Positions 46,501 through 50,545 are shown, counted from the stretch's first letter. The stretch: DNA of 64,000 nt from Euptelea pleiosperma (GCA_035048495.1 CM068541.1:12221929-12285928); one strand, 5' to 3'. A program made the numbers and translations. Notes: a model not told the origin generated them from the sequence alone.

Positions 46501-49077
46501 ACTTTAGTCAACACCTTGTAGAAGCTGCCCACGAGACTGATCGGTCTGAAATCTACAATATCCACAGCTCCTTGCTTCTTGGGGATAAGAACTAAGAAGG
46601 TACAATTCGACCAATGATCACTCCAAGGAGAACTTCTTTGATTCTAAAAGCGAGAACTTTAGCCAACAACTTCTAGAAGCTTCCCACGAGACTGATCGGT
46701 ATGAAATCTACAATATCCACAGCTACTTACTTCTTGGGAATAAGAACTAAGAAAGTACGATTCGACTATTATCAGAAAAACCATCCTTCTGAAACTCCTC
46801 CACTGCTGCCATGAAACCTCCTCCCACTATCTCCCAACACTGACTGAAGAAGGTGAGAGAGAAACCATCTGGGCCCGAGGCTTTGTCTCCTCCCAAATCC
46901 TTAATTGCTCTAATAATCTCCTCCTCCAACGATCTTTCCAACCATGAACCCTTGACAGAAGAAATATGCTCGAAATCTAACCCATCCAACTCAAGTCTAC
47001 ATTGAAAAGAATTTGAATACAACTTAGAGTAATAATCAACCACCCCACTTCTGATAGAATCCTCATCATCCAATGCAATCCCATCGATCTCGATCTTACA
47101 TACATGGTTGATTCTCCTGCGACCATTGGCAATCCTATGGAAAAACTTTTGAGTTACTATCCCCTTCTTTAAGCCATCTCACTCTCGATTTCTGGCGCCA
47201 ACTCACTTCTTCCATCTTGGATACAGACTGAAAATTGGCCTTCAACTCTTCCTGTCTGCACACCTCTTCCTCCAATAATGCCTCCTCCTTTTCCCTTCTA
47301 TCTAACATGACAATCTCAGAAAGGATGGTGTTCATTTTGACGTTGACAATCCCCACCACATCCTGATTCCAACGGGACAGCTTCCCCTTTAGAGCTTTCA
47401 ACTTGTGGCAGAGTACAACACCTGCCCTGCCCAGAAAAGAGAAAGAACTCCACCATTCCTTCACCTAATCCGAAAAATTGGGCTCCAAGAGCCACATATT
47501 CTCGTACTTGAAAGGCTTGGGCCTAGAAGAGGGGCCACCCCTCTCAAGCACAATAGGAGAATGATCCAAAATAGGTCTCAGGAGCATTCGTTGCAAAACT
47601 AGAGGAAAATGCTCATCCCAAGACCCCGAGACCAGAAAACGATCCAATTTGCAAAGGGTCGGATGAGACAGATTATTAGACCACGTAAAAGCACCGCCAT
47701 TCAGAAGGTCCAATAAACCAAACCTACTGACAAACTCTCCGAACTCCCTCGTACACCGTAAAAGCACCACCCGCACTCCTTGTTCCCTCATCTTTGTTCT
47801 TATGCCCTCTCTACACCTACAGAGCTACTGCAACCCTTGTTCAATCCATGTTAGCAAAGCTCTAACTCCCTTGAAAGAGCCCTAGAACTCTCATTGAAAG
47901 AGAATTAGGATTTTTTCTCTTTTATTTAGGGCAATTTTCAGATCTTTGTAACAAACATGTCAAAACCCTGGGGAGGGATCAGTGCTTGGGTCTACGATGC
48001 CAAGCGGGCTGAAGCCAAAGAGTGCAAGCACCAGGATGTTGCTGCTGTTGCAACTTATTTCAGGTGCCAGAGTCCCAGAGCTTTCCCAAGTGGTGGACCA
48101 TCTTCGATGGTTTTCACAAGCAGAAGTGAAACCCAATAGTCGGCAAAGTTGGTTATAGTTGCTAGTCCGTGGGCTTCTTTTTTGACAGCCACGGCAAAGG
48201 AGAAGGGGAAGTTTTTTCACAAAGGAAAATTAACATACCGAGTTAAACACGGTCTGTTGCAAATCACGTATCATTATATATGTACAATAGTCCCTTTTTT
48301 TAACTCGTTTTAATTGTTGAATATTGTTTCTTGTGATTGCATTCACAAACCAAGTTAAATAAGAGAAAACTTAAAAGTTTGTAGACCGTAAGAAACTCCC
48401 AGATATTTAAGTGTCCAGTTTCATTGCACATCCTAATTTTCAACACCACTTTCCTGGTTCTTCTTTGCATCATTGGAGGTACAATTTTACTGTGGGACAG
48501 CACTCTGAAATCAGACAAAGAGTAGAACTCAGTGTTTGAGGAGGTTACATCAATGAGACTAGTTGTTGAAGCTCGAGATTAACGCCGAGTGCAATCAATT
48601 AACATGGACCTCGGCTCTTAAATGTAACCCAGAGGGCCATGCTCAATGAAGAAATTATATTAAAGTGAATCGCTTTTCTTGTTTTCATCACATAATAAGC
48701 AAATAGGTGAACAATAAGGCAGCTCAAATATCAAAGAAACTTCATTTCCGATCAAAAACCCTAACTTCAATAACCAAATAATCGATTTAAACATTCCGAA
48801 TAACAGGATCGCGTTGGAGGAGAGAATGTACCAGGCATTTGGCGGCCAGGTAGCGGAATCGGAGATCGCGGAGGACGATCTGTGAAGCGTTGAGGAGGTG
48901 GAAGGCGCGGCGGTAATGGCGGCCCAGGAATAGAGCCTGGGCCTGCATGTAGATGTCTGCGGGGTCGGAGGTGAAAGCGGCGACCTTGTCGGCAAAGAAG
49001 ATGGCCGAGGAGTACAGGTGCTTGCTCACGCAGTCTCTCACCACACCTCGGAGCTTCTCCACTACTTCCTCTCTCAT
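1..49077 (-). CDS. APC6: APC6/CDC16 anaphase-promoting complex TPR subunit (spliced; 3' end lies beyond base 1)
   Basis: APC6/CDC16 is a scaffold subunit of the anaphase-promoting complex, the nuclear ubiquitin ligase that marks cyclins and securin for destruction. Fourteen exons were joined by eye: 48832-49077, 39929-40063, 38304-38377, 31719-31758, 31254-31299, 30904-30983, 30551-30732, 30325-30450, 27059-27133, 23216-23341, 20595-20664, 6790-6872, 5334-5447 and 4210-4309. All junctions are GT-AG, phase is kept throughout, and 1497 nt encode 499 residues with no stop. The product follows plant CDC16 (family length about 540) collinearly from [11 protein letters not shown] to the C-terminal TPRs ([23 protein letters not shown]). 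The final ~40 residues, expected to start GNFSAAI-like, were not found in 1-4209, so the last exon should lie outside. Introns range from 100 bp to 13.7 kb and carry most of the transposons listed here. Family identity is from recall; splicing is read directly. Confidence 0.93.
1623..1825. repeat. ~102-bp tandem duplication
   Basis: TCCACAAAA.TGTACCAGTTG through TGATGCATCCTATTGATGT occurs twice, at about 1623 and 1725, with few differences. Each unit contains the small palindrome TGATGCATC. No gene signal. Confidence 0.8.
2187..2610 (-). mobile_element. 3' end of an L1-type LINE
   Basis: A T-run (poly-A on the minus strand) at 2187-2196 precedes the family tail GGTAAGTATAAATTTTATTG, then minus-strand remnants of the zf-RVT region (bases 2390-2510 correspond to sequence that other copies here keep as CLPSKT/KERNQR). 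Heavily decayed and 5' truncated. Confidence 0.65.
2700..3653. mobile_element. PIF/Harbinger-like non-autonomous DNA element
   Basis: Ends are inverted: GGGTGTGTCTGGTTCATG on the left, and on the right the reverse complement of GGGTCCGATTGGTTCATG. They are flanked by TTA at 2697-2699 and 3654-3656, the 3-bp target typical of PIF/Harbinger. No transposase was recognised inside. The two CDS-like readings inside are not protein-like. Confidence 0.6.
4210..4309 (-). CDS. APC6: APC6 coding exon 14 (last exon inside the window)
   Basis: Encodes [20 protein letters not shown], then [13 protein letters not shown], ending at a GTAACT donor in phase 0. Known CDC16 proteins continue for about 40 residues, so at least one further exon is expected at coordinates below 1. 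Confidence 0.94.
4491..4518. repeat. (AT)n microsatellite
   Basis: Uninterrupted AT dinucleotide run in APC6 intron 13, preceded by CATACATACATAC. Confidence 0.9.
4525..5090. mobile_element. Two adjacent foldback MITEs sharing a CCCACATGGAGATG core
   Basis: Unit a (about 4525-4812) has CCCACATGGAGATGAG near the left and CTCATCTCCATGTGGG near the right. Unit b (about 4845-5087) starts TTTGACATGCC and ends GGCATGTCAAA, with GGCCCCCACATGGAGATG and CATGTGGGCCCC inside. The internal words CATTCTGAAATTTCTAACCC also occur at 56110, so the family is dispersed. Exact ends and target duplications were not resolved. Confidence 0.55.
5334..5447 (-). CDS. APC6: APC6 coding exon 13 (114 nt)
   Basis: Encodes [20 protein letters not shown], then [18 protein letters not shown]. 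The [17 protein letters not shown] TPR is diagnostic for CDC16. The donor is GTAAGT. Confidence 0.94.
5448..6789 (-). other. APC6 intron 12: no recognised element
   Basis: AT-rich intronic sequence of 1342 bp. No transposon protein, terminal repeat or RNA gene was seen; probably ancestral intron sequence. Confidence 0.5.
6790..6872 (-). CDS. APC6: APC6 coding exon 12 (83 nt)
   Basis: Encodes [20 protein letters not shown] then VVAYQMKE, a conserved TPR. The acceptor is CTTCAG and the donor GA|GTAAGG. Confidence 0.94.
8195..10620 (+). pseudogene. Decayed Copia gag, protease and integrase of the old element
   Basis: Bases 8195-8545 match the gag start ([14 protein letters not shown], [10 protein letters not shown]). 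8575-8970 continue gag to a damaged zinc knuckle. 9238-9290 encode [10 protein letters not shown]. 9620-10480 hold integrase pieces (HRRTSFLAS-type, [18 protein letters not shown]). At least five frame changes are needed to follow it, so no function is retained. Confidence 0.75.
10651..12105. mobile_element. Unclassified LTR-like insertion between integrase and RT of the old Copia
   Basis: About 1.45 kb interrupts the old Copia reading. It contains a cluster of CCAATCGATTGG, CCGATCGGAC and CCGATCGATCGGAC words (10973-11115), CT-rich and AT-rich parts, and ends in a C-run (AACCCCCCGCCCCCCCATAGG) of the type seen at the ends of some large Copia LTRs. Best guess is a solo LTR; ends and target duplication were not established. 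Confidence 0.35.
12110..13503 (+). pseudogene. Decayed Copia RT and RNase H of the old element
   Basis: 12731-12964 reads [20 protein letters not shown] and [17 protein letters not shown], the RT-RNase H linker. 13050-13500 carry [13 protein letters not shown] and [12 protein letters not shown] of RNase H with frameshifts. The segment stops exactly at the young Copia insertion and continues at 18925. Confidence 0.75.
13504..13713 (-). repeat. 3' LTR of young Copia
   Basis: 210 bp, TG...CA. Adjoins a polypurine tract (AGCTTGAGGGGGAG on the minus strand, 13714-13727) whose TGA also ends the polyprotein frame. Confidence 0.95.
13721..14200 (-). CDS. Young Copia RNase H segment
   Basis: Continues in frame after the [54 protein letters not shown] and [16 protein letters not shown], ending GMIDIFAPA and TGA at 13721. 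The RNase H acidic residues (DAD, E in SSAEAEY, D in YCDNKAA) are present. It has no obvious own start, so it is a piece of the broken polyprotein. Confidence 0.9.
   Translation of the reverse strand, partial: VEAYTDADWAGSVTDRRSTSGYCTYVGGNLVSLRSKKQPVVARSSAEAEYRSMAHGVCELLWLKTMLSELGYPVKGSMQLYCDNKAAISIAHNPVQHDRTKHIEVDRHFIKEKLGQRLICTPYVHTADQVADVLTKGVTKGILEHLLSKLGMIDIFAPA
14204..16699 (-). CDS. Young Copia integrase-reverse transcriptase ORF (~832 aa)
   Basis: Same frame as gag. Integrase: zinc-binding HNRLGHL...[10 protein letters not shown], then the catalytic Asp region DDYSRYTW and [10 protein letters not shown], and [63 protein letters not shown] and the catalytic [11 protein letters not shown]. 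Ends at an in-frame TGA (14201-14203) after LFSKNGHL, within the RT-RNase H linker. All catalytic residues looked for are present. Confidence 0.95.
16700..18139 (-). CDS. Young Copia gag-protease ORF (479 aa, ends at in-frame TAG)
   Basis: The gag N-terminus holds the [10 protein letters not shown] motif (DUF4219-like), then a gag helical domain ([20 protein letters not shown]). A 27-bp tandem duplication (17911-17937 and 17938-17964) repeats nine codons, RVKAGYITG. The zinc knuckle reads [14 protein letters not shown], with Tyr where the second Cys is expected. The protease has [10 protein letters not shown]. The frame ends in TAG at 16700-16702 and continues without shift into integrase. 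Confidence 0.93.
   Translation of the reverse strand: MNTSEESSSAKSEIIVAPPSLGSHGDHSPGLQITTVKLDGTNYLAWSQSAKMYITGRGKAGYITGRVKAGYITGRVTAPDSSDVAFEKWEAENSMVMSWLLHSMHTSISTGFLFLPTANDIWDTASQTYSQDGNFARMYELQQEIAHLKQGDLPLGSYYAALRSKWEEVDHYQTYTPACTKDATEFRKMIVRGRIFEFFGGLNQSYEQVRANILGRDPPPSTIAQVYSYIQSEDSRRRAMSSKTDADVPLSEKSALATQKLSKPTSKKDGDLDDRDRLRCDHYGKRRHTRETCWSLHGCPAQFSGGKQGSSKKSSGSKHGTSAAHASSQDSSDVTPSSGQSNTFSSMDIDRLRQLLTQLDGPSPPTSSFAQTGTSHSAHHVSTAPIGPSWIIDSGASDHMTGMPSLFSTYNICSGKDKVRVADGTFSSISGKGTISATPTLSLSFVLHVPKFTTNLLSVSHLTKSLNCSVTFFPTHCVF
18697..18714 (-). other. Primer binding site of young Copia
   Basis: Minus-strand TGGTATTAGAGCATGG directly follows the 5' LTR. It resembles the plant Copia primer site (TGGTATCAGAGC) complementary to initiator tRNA-Met. 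Confidence 0.85.
18715..18924 (-). repeat. 5' LTR of young Copia
   Basis: 210 bp, matches the other LTR at 209 positions by eye. Contains the TATA-like AATATATATAT at about 18841 on the plus strand, which probably belongs to the element promoter. Confidence 0.95.
18997..19417. mobile_element. Non-autonomous element in the 3' LTR of the old Copia
   Basis: Begins GTCACAAA and ends TTTGTGAC; the LTR sequence TTGTATT occurs on both sides (18986 and 19418). The body is built from repeated words around ATTAATCGGC and ATCTCCGATT, including the palindrome GCCGATTAATCGGC. It splits an LTR otherwise alignable to 7295-7617. Family unknown; Mutator or hAT type is possible. Confidence 0.6.
20595..20664 (-). 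CDS. APC6: APC6 coding exon 11 (70 nt)
   Basis: Encodes [20 protein letters not shown] then AEQ, ending at a phase-0 GTGGCA donor. It is followed by the giant intron 11 (13,722 bp) that carries the nested Copia pair. Confidence 0.94.
20840..21065. repeat. GTGTC/GACAC-word repeat element
   Basis: Bases 20848-20875 (CCGTGTCGCACACACTCCGACACACC) and 21033-21060 (ATCCGTGTCGAACACCAACACA) carry recurring GTGTCG/CGACAC words around an AT-rich middle, related to 28470-28890. Probably a MITE; no target duplication established. Confidence 0.35.
21465..22033. mobile_element. Non-autonomous hAT element (569 bp)
   Basis: Ends CAGGGCCGGCTCTACC and ...CAAGACGGCCCTG form an 8-bp perfect terminal inverted repeat. 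TTTCTGAG (21457-21464) and TTTCTAAG (22034-22041) are 8-bp flanking repeats, as expected for hAT. It contains 2.5 copies of a 22-bp tandem repeat (TCAAAAATAGTTGTTTTTGAT, 21841-21898). A second copy of the family lies at 49497. Confidence 0.8.
22395..22899 (+). mobile_element. L1-type LINE 3' end
   Basis: Decayed zf-RVT domain: [15 protein letters not shown], then [13 protein letters not shown], ending in the family tail TGCACACTTATCAAAAAAAC. 5' truncated, with stops. Confidence 0.75.
23216..23341 (-). CDS. APC6: APC6 coding exon 10 (126 nt)
   Basis: Encodes [20 protein letters not shown], then [20 protein letters not shown] and P. This is one of the canonical TPR repeats. The donor GG|GTAAAT splits the Gly codon. 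Confidence 0.94.
23930..26600 (+). mobile_element. Decayed plus-strand Copia (LTR, PBS, gag, start of protease)
   Basis: An LTR-like stretch at about 23930-24145 ends in a CT-rich segment and is followed by a primer site, TGGTATCAAAGC at 24147. A gag ORF begins near 25168 ([12 protein letters not shown]), with [20 protein letters not shown] and [13 protein letters not shown] in 25440-25640, a CCHC-type knuckle ([12 protein letters not shown]) near 25960 and [10 protein letters not shown] near 26297. No integrase or RT follows, so the 3' half is lost. A LINE tail is inserted in its leader. Confidence 0.75.
24395..24630 (-). mobile_element. Short 5'-truncated LINE tail with target duplication
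   Basis: Minus-strand LINE 3' end: T-rich end, GATAGGTAAAAATTTTATTG, down to the CACCTTAGACCAC word found in other copies. Flanking repeats TATTTCTAGATTT (24382-24394) and TATTTCTGGATTT (24631-24643) are a 13-bp target duplication with one mismatch. Confidence 0.75.
27059..27133 (-). CDS. APC6: APC6 coding exon 9 (75 nt)
   Basis: Encodes [19 protein letters not shown] then SRRYF, a TPR helix pair. The TTTTAG acceptor completes a Lys codon and the donor leaves AG for Ser. The 3.2-kb intron before it contains a LINE 3' end. Confidence 0.93.
27134..29085 (-). other. APC6 intron 8, proximal part: mostly unrecognised, with a GTGTC-word repeat
   Basis: No coding signal. Bases 28470-28540 (GTGTCACGGACACGCGAG, GTGTCTGACACATATACG) and 28830-28905 (GACACTCCGTATTTGTCGGG, GCGTCGACATGG) are the two ends of an AT-rich repeat related to the one at 20840. 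The remainder (27200-28460) shows nothing I can name. Confidence 0.4.
29086..29758 (+). mobile_element. L1-type LINE 3' end with readable zf-RVT domain
   Basis: A 133-codon reading at 29127-29528: [39 protein letters not shown] and [16 protein letters not shown]. This is the zf-RVT domain C-terminal to reverse transcriptase. A stop follows LFLWS, then the 3' tail (CAATAAAGTTTACACTTATCC) and an A-rich end. 5' truncated. Confidence 0.85.
30325..30450 (-). CDS. APC6: APC6 coding exon 8 (126 nt)
   Basis: Encodes [20 protein letters not shown], then [20 protein letters not shown]. Two AG acceptors lie close together; the proximal one (TGTCAG, exon start 30450) gives the conserved ...[11 protein letters not shown] join. 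The more upstream TTTTAG would break frame. Confidence 0.92.
30551..30732 (-). CDS. APC6: APC6 coding exon 7 (182 nt)
   Basis: Starts [17 protein letters not shown], then a variable linker, then [19 protein letters not shown] and ending CFELTS. Phase 2 donor, with TCTGT immediately before GTAAG. The linker before NNTDLL is the least conserved part of the family. Confidence 0.93.
30904..30983 (-). CDS. APC6: APC6 coding exon 6 (80 nt)
   Basis: Encodes [19 protein letters not shown] then YSCLIKK after completing a Glu codon. The [17 protein letters not shown] block is characteristic of plant CDC16. The donor is GTAAGT. Confidence 0.93.
31254..31299 (-). CDS. APC6: APC6 coding exon 5 (46 nt)
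   Basis: Encodes [15 protein letters not shown] plus the first base of the next codon (phase 1). The acceptor is TTTCAG and the donor GTAAAA. Confidence 0.92.
31719..31758 (-). CDS. APC6: APC6 coding exon 4 (40-nt microexon)
   Basis: Completes the split Trp codon and encodes [13 protein letters not shown]. It is too short for ORF searches but fits exon 3 and exon 5 in frame, with a TTAAG acceptor and GTATGT donor. Confidence 0.92.
31837..31860. repeat. (AC)n microsatellite
   Basis: Twelve AC units followed by ATGCATGCAT, in APC6 intron 3 just upstream of exon 4's acceptor. Confidence 0.9.
31865..33580 (-). other. APC6 intron 3, distal part: no clear element
   Basis: AT-rich intron. A GC-richer patch at 32840-32940 (CCCGCGCACGCG, GGCCCGACGACCCATTGG) looks like a fragment of an LTR but has no partner here. 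Otherwise nothing recognised. Confidence 0.4.
33583..33846. repeat. 133-bp tandem duplication
   Basis: Copy 1 33583-33715 and copy 2 from 33716 are the same except for about two bases (GATTGATAACACATG versus GATTGAAGACACATG). Near identity implies a recent event or ongoing homogenisation. Confidence 0.9.
34355..34700. mobile_element. MITE-like element with TATCG-word ends
   Basis: Left end CATGGTTCAAAGTATCGTAT and right end ...AAGATTTTTAACCATG are inverted (CATGGTT/AACCATG). The body repeats GTATCG and GAGACA words. Similar in style to elements at 38498, 40215 and 41345. Confidence 0.45.
35100..37180 (+). mobile_element. Plus-strand LINE RT fragment, interrupted by a second LINE
   Basis: The left part (35100-35326) encodes RT motif blocks: [20 protein letters not shown] and [13 protein letters not shown]. 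The right part (36971-37180) encodes [13 protein letters not shown], where the catalytic YADDT-like site has degenerated, then [20 protein letters not shown]. The two halves rejoin if 35327-36970 is removed. Confidence 0.85.
35327..36951 (-). mobile_element. 5'-truncated LINE inserted into the plus-strand LINE (19-bp target duplication)
   Basis: Flanked by AGACGCCCCGACCATATTT at 35308-35326 and 36952-36970. Its poly-A is the T-run at 35327-35331. One frame spans 36951 to 35447: [70 protein letters not shown], then zf-RVT ([56 protein letters not shown]). Only one in-frame stop (TAG, 36440-36442) interrupts about 500 codons, so it is relatively young. Confidence 0.92.
37165..38127. repeat. Pair of ~120-bp direct repeats
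   Basis: CTTGATCAAAGATCCTA through AACATATGATTC is present at about 37165-37280 and again at 38007-38120, around 720 bp of unassigned AT-rich sequence. Could be LTRs of a tiny element or a local duplication; no internal coding was seen. Confidence 0.65.
38304..38377 (-). CDS. APC6: APC6 coding exon 3 (residues 128-152)
   Basis: Encodes [19 protein letters not shown] then QARQ. The donor splits the Trp codon (TG|G), giving phase 2. A Mutator-like MITE copy (38498-38715) lies only about 120 bp upstream of its acceptor. Confidence 0.93.
38498..38715. mobile_element. Mutator-like MITE, copy 1
   Basis: AAGGTTTAAAAGGGGCTGTTATAACGG-like start and a GGTTGTTTTTTAATCC-like end; shares CTGTTATAACGAATTGTAA and CAGGGAAAATGGCGCTAAAA words with the copy at 40215. 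More decayed. Confidence 0.55.
38941..39178. repeat. ~137-bp tandem duplication in APC6 intron 2
   Basis: TTTTTCCTCAAATCATCTTC through ACACATAGTATAC and AAGTGACTAG appears at 38941 and 39078, with small indels. Confidence 0.75.
39929..40063 (-). CDS. APC6: APC6 coding exon 2 (residues 83-127)
   Basis: Reads [16 protein letters not shown] through DGEDREIN, with a CAG acceptor and GTAAGC donor, both phase 0. The acidic loop [14 protein letters not shown] is typical of plant CDC16. The intron before it, 8768 bp, is the second largest of the gene. Confidence 0.95.
40215..40523. mobile_element. Mutator-like MITE, copy 2, with 9-10-bp target duplication
   Basis: Ends AAGGTTTAAAAGGGACCG and ...TTTTTTAAACCGTG are inverted. 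The direct flank GTTACAATCA occurs at 40206-40215 and 40524-40533. The body is built from CCGTTATAACGG palindromes (40229, 40272, 40421, 40496). A 9-bp target duplication is the Mutator signature. Confidence 0.75.
40990..42054 (+). mobile_element. LINE 3' end with RNase H remnant, split by a MITE-like insert
   Basis: After a decayed zf-RVT region (41040-41340), bases 41570-41700 read [20 protein letters not shown], an RNase H-like block, and the element ends in an A-run at 42043-42053 after TTACTTATC. A 230-bp insert (41345-41575) made of CGAAAC and TTTCGG words interrupts it. Confidence 0.6.
42085..42990 (-). mobile_element. Minus-strand Copia 3' end (RNase H, polypurine tract, LTR)
   Basis: On the minus strand, about 42990-42304 carries decayed RNase H words ([21 protein letters not shown]). 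It leads to a purine tract, CTTGAGTGGGAG (42287-42298), and an LTR beginning TGTTAAGAGATG at about 42286. The far LTR end is unresolved. Confidence 0.6.
43321..44019 (-). mobile_element. 5'-truncated LINE with 16-bp target duplication
   Basis: TGTCCAATAGTTTTTT (43305-43320) and TGTCCAACAGTTTTTT (44020-44035) flank a minus-strand zf-RVT tail (43632-44019: [39 protein letters not shown]) and a 3' tail (TTTTTAATGATGATTATACT). Stops are present. Confidence 0.8.
44895..45568. repeat. Tandem duplication (~350/328 bp) inside the LINE
   Basis: AATCTTGCACCATATCAAAT through TAAGGTTCTTAACCCCT occurs at 44895-45240 and 45245-45568. The second copy lacks about 22 bp (the GAACACTGCAACTATAAGGC part). This duplicates the RT C-terminal region. 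Confidence 0.85.
46497..46770. repeat. Tandem duplication (period ~155 bp) in the LINE RT region
   Basis: GAGAACTTTAG.CAACA and CCCACGAGACTGATCGGT through CTTCTTGGG.ATAAGAACTA recur at 46497 and 46652, in DNA encoding RT palm motifs. Confidence 0.8.
47957..48139 (+). pseudogene. eIF4B N-terminus-like fragment
   Basis: Reads [20 protein letters not shown], very close to the conserved start of plant eIF4B (MxKPWGGIGAWAxxAERAxA). The next family block, SQSFPS, appears in another frame (bases around 48070-48095), so the copy has a frameshift and then loses similarity. It lies antisense within APC6 intron 1, just upstream of a LINE 5' region, which suggests a captured or retrotransposed fragment. 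The function of the parent gene (translation initiation) is not retained. Confidence 0.5.
48832..49077 (-). CDS. APC6: APC6 coding exon 1 (residues 1-82)
   Basis: Begins [11 protein letters not shown] and ends AAKCL at a phase-0 GT donor. An in-frame upstream ATG at 49224 would add a Pro/Asn/Ser-rich extension read across a TATA-like repeat; the family starts at MREE, so 49077 is preferred. It holds the N-terminal segment [12 protein letters not shown] and the conserved [17 protein letters not shown] helix pair used in CDC16 dimerisation. Confidence 0.93.
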
Positions 49078-49198
49078 TTTGGTAGAGTAGTGTGCAAGAG
49101 GGAGTGAGTAATTGCAAGAGTTCGGAGTTTGGGGATTGGAAGAGTTTGGAGTTTGGGGATTGGGCGGGGAAGGGATGGTTTGTAATTTGTTAATAGCT

Positions 49199-49210
49199 AT
49201 ATATATATAG
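49199..49210 (-). promoter_or_regulatory. APC6: Candidate TATA box of APC6
   Basis: A run of alternating T/A lies about 120 bp upstream of the APC6 ATG on the minus strand, which would give a 5' UTR of roughly 90 nt. The presumed UTR contains two copies of GGAGTTTGGGGATTGG (49124-49139 and 49147-49162). Upstream the sequence is low-complexity intergenic DNA. Confidence 0.45.
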
Positions 49211-49496
49211 GAAATTTTTGACAAACCCCCGTGCTATCTCTGAAATTCCACATAACCCCCCATAATTTGAAAAAACTAACTTACCCATGACTTGGTCTAC
49301 TGTCTATGACCATAGTTGACCCAATTGACTAACAAAATTATTTTTATAGGACGAAAATATCTCTTTCTTCAACCTTAAAACAAGAATGTGTGGTTTGGCC
49401 TGAAACCCTAACCTCAAATTAAACAATCATGGTGGTCAGCTGGCCATGAGACTCACTTGATTGGTCGCTTGTCACTAGCTACCAACCAGGGCCGTC

Positions 49497-49907
49497 TCGA
49501 TACAAATTGAGGCCCAAGGTGAAAACTCTGTATAAGGCCTTTTTGTTATATTTAATATATTAACATATATGGTATTAATTAAAAAAAAATTAAACTCTAT
49601 ATTATTGAAAATCTTTATATAAAAACTAATCTTGATAATCAAAAACTATGGAAAAATTTAGATGCAGAAGACTCCCGGTGCAATCGATACAGAGGACTCT
49701 CGTGGCCCTACATAGATCATTTTTGGGGCACAATGACTACATGGATGTTCAGCCTACCTCTTGATTGATGATTTCTAGCCATTAGATTCCCCAAAAAATA
49801 TGCTTGAATCCAACAGCTAGAATCATGTCCTAAAAAATACTAAAATCTATGGCAAGAGATAATCAATCAGGTAGATTTTTTGTTTGTACATCCAATAAGG
49901 AGGGGGT
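49497..49907. mobile_element. Second hAT element, one end lost
   Basis: Starts CAGGGCCGTCTCGATACAAA and matches the reverse complement of the 21465-22033 element through GAGGCC, TAAGGCCTTTTTGTTATATTTAAT and CATCCAATAAG. Similarity stops near 49907, about 110 bp short of the other terminal repeat. Lies 0.4 kb upstream of APC6. Confidence 0.7.
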
Positions 49908-50017
49908 ATATCAAAAATTCCCATATATATGTACCTAGCTCGAGGGACTCGCTTTTTTGCACTCGTCCTTTCACTTGTGCTCTTGGTTGTGGATTTCAAT
50001 TCAAACGTGTTGTCAAA

Positions 50018-50106
50018 AGTAGGGGTATTTTCGGTATGTTGGGGGTTGGCGATGATGCGGGCTTCCCTTTCTACCCAAACCCCAATATCCCGAAAATACC
50101 CCTACT
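50018..50106. repeat. 27-bp-arm hairpin
   Basis: Arm AGTAGGGGTATTTTCGGTAT plus GTTGGGG (50018-50044) pairs with 50080-50106 at 25 of 27 positions, with a 35-nt loop. It may be a tiny MITE. About 0.95 kb upstream of APC6. Confidence 0.7.
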
Positions 50107-50257
50107 CTTGTTTTTTTAGTTTTCTTCGAAGCATTCATTTAGCATGACTGCTTTGTCTTTTGGTAAGCTCATTAAACGAAGCCTAAAAAAATCAAAAAAA
50201 ACGTTCATCTCCCGTCACTCAACCACGCTATTTGTGAAAGAGTGCTTTTATGACATG

Positions 50258-50545
50258 GACCACAATGTGAGCCATGTGGCACACTCCTAGAGGAAATTGA
50301 TCGCATGGATGTTTGAACAATCCCTGCGTAGACCTACAAACCAAAAATCATCTTGATTAGCGGATTTATAACCTTTGCATTTGAGTACCCCAAATAATGT
50401 TCAAAATCCACGATTAAAAATAAATCACGAATACAACTCTAATCCAACGGATAGAAGTTACTAATCAGGCTGAATTTTGGTACATAGATCCATACGGTCG
50501 GTAGTTTCTAAGATTGTGTCACGTGGGTCATATTGTGATTCCTCA
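50258..50545. mobile_element. Foldback MITE of the CCACGTGG family (complete)
   Basis: The left arm starts CACAATGTGAGCCATGTGGC with CACACTC, CGCATGGATGTTTG and CTTGATTAGCGG following. The right arm has, inverted, CTAATCAGGCTG, CATACGGTCGG, GTGTCACGTGGGTCATATTG. Long subterminal inverted repeats, no coding capacity. Confidence 0.65.

Larger units (their letters stand above)
44160..47810 (-). pseudogene. Decayed L1-type LINE ORF2 in APC6 intron 1
   Basis: Reading from the right: endonuclease C-terminus (47791-47465: [38 protein letters not shown]), linker (47464-47135: [14 protein letters not shown]), RT N-terminus (47073-46747: [18 protein letters not shown]), RT palm and thumb (46055-45322: [71 protein letters not shown]) and zf-RVT (44793-44368: [39 protein letters not shown]). 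The domain order is complete but frames are broken and two internal tandem duplications are present. Confidence 0.85.

Noticed and set aside
48767..49117. 116-residue minus-strand ORF overlapping APC6 exon 1
   Set aside because: Arg/Pro-rich shadow frame of the GC-rich exon 1, with no family resemblance.
49077..49224. In-frame upstream start that would extend APC6 by 49 residues
   Set aside because: The extension is a Pro/Asn/Ser repeat produced by GGAGTTTGGGGATTGG duplications downstream of a TATA-like box; the family starts at MREE.
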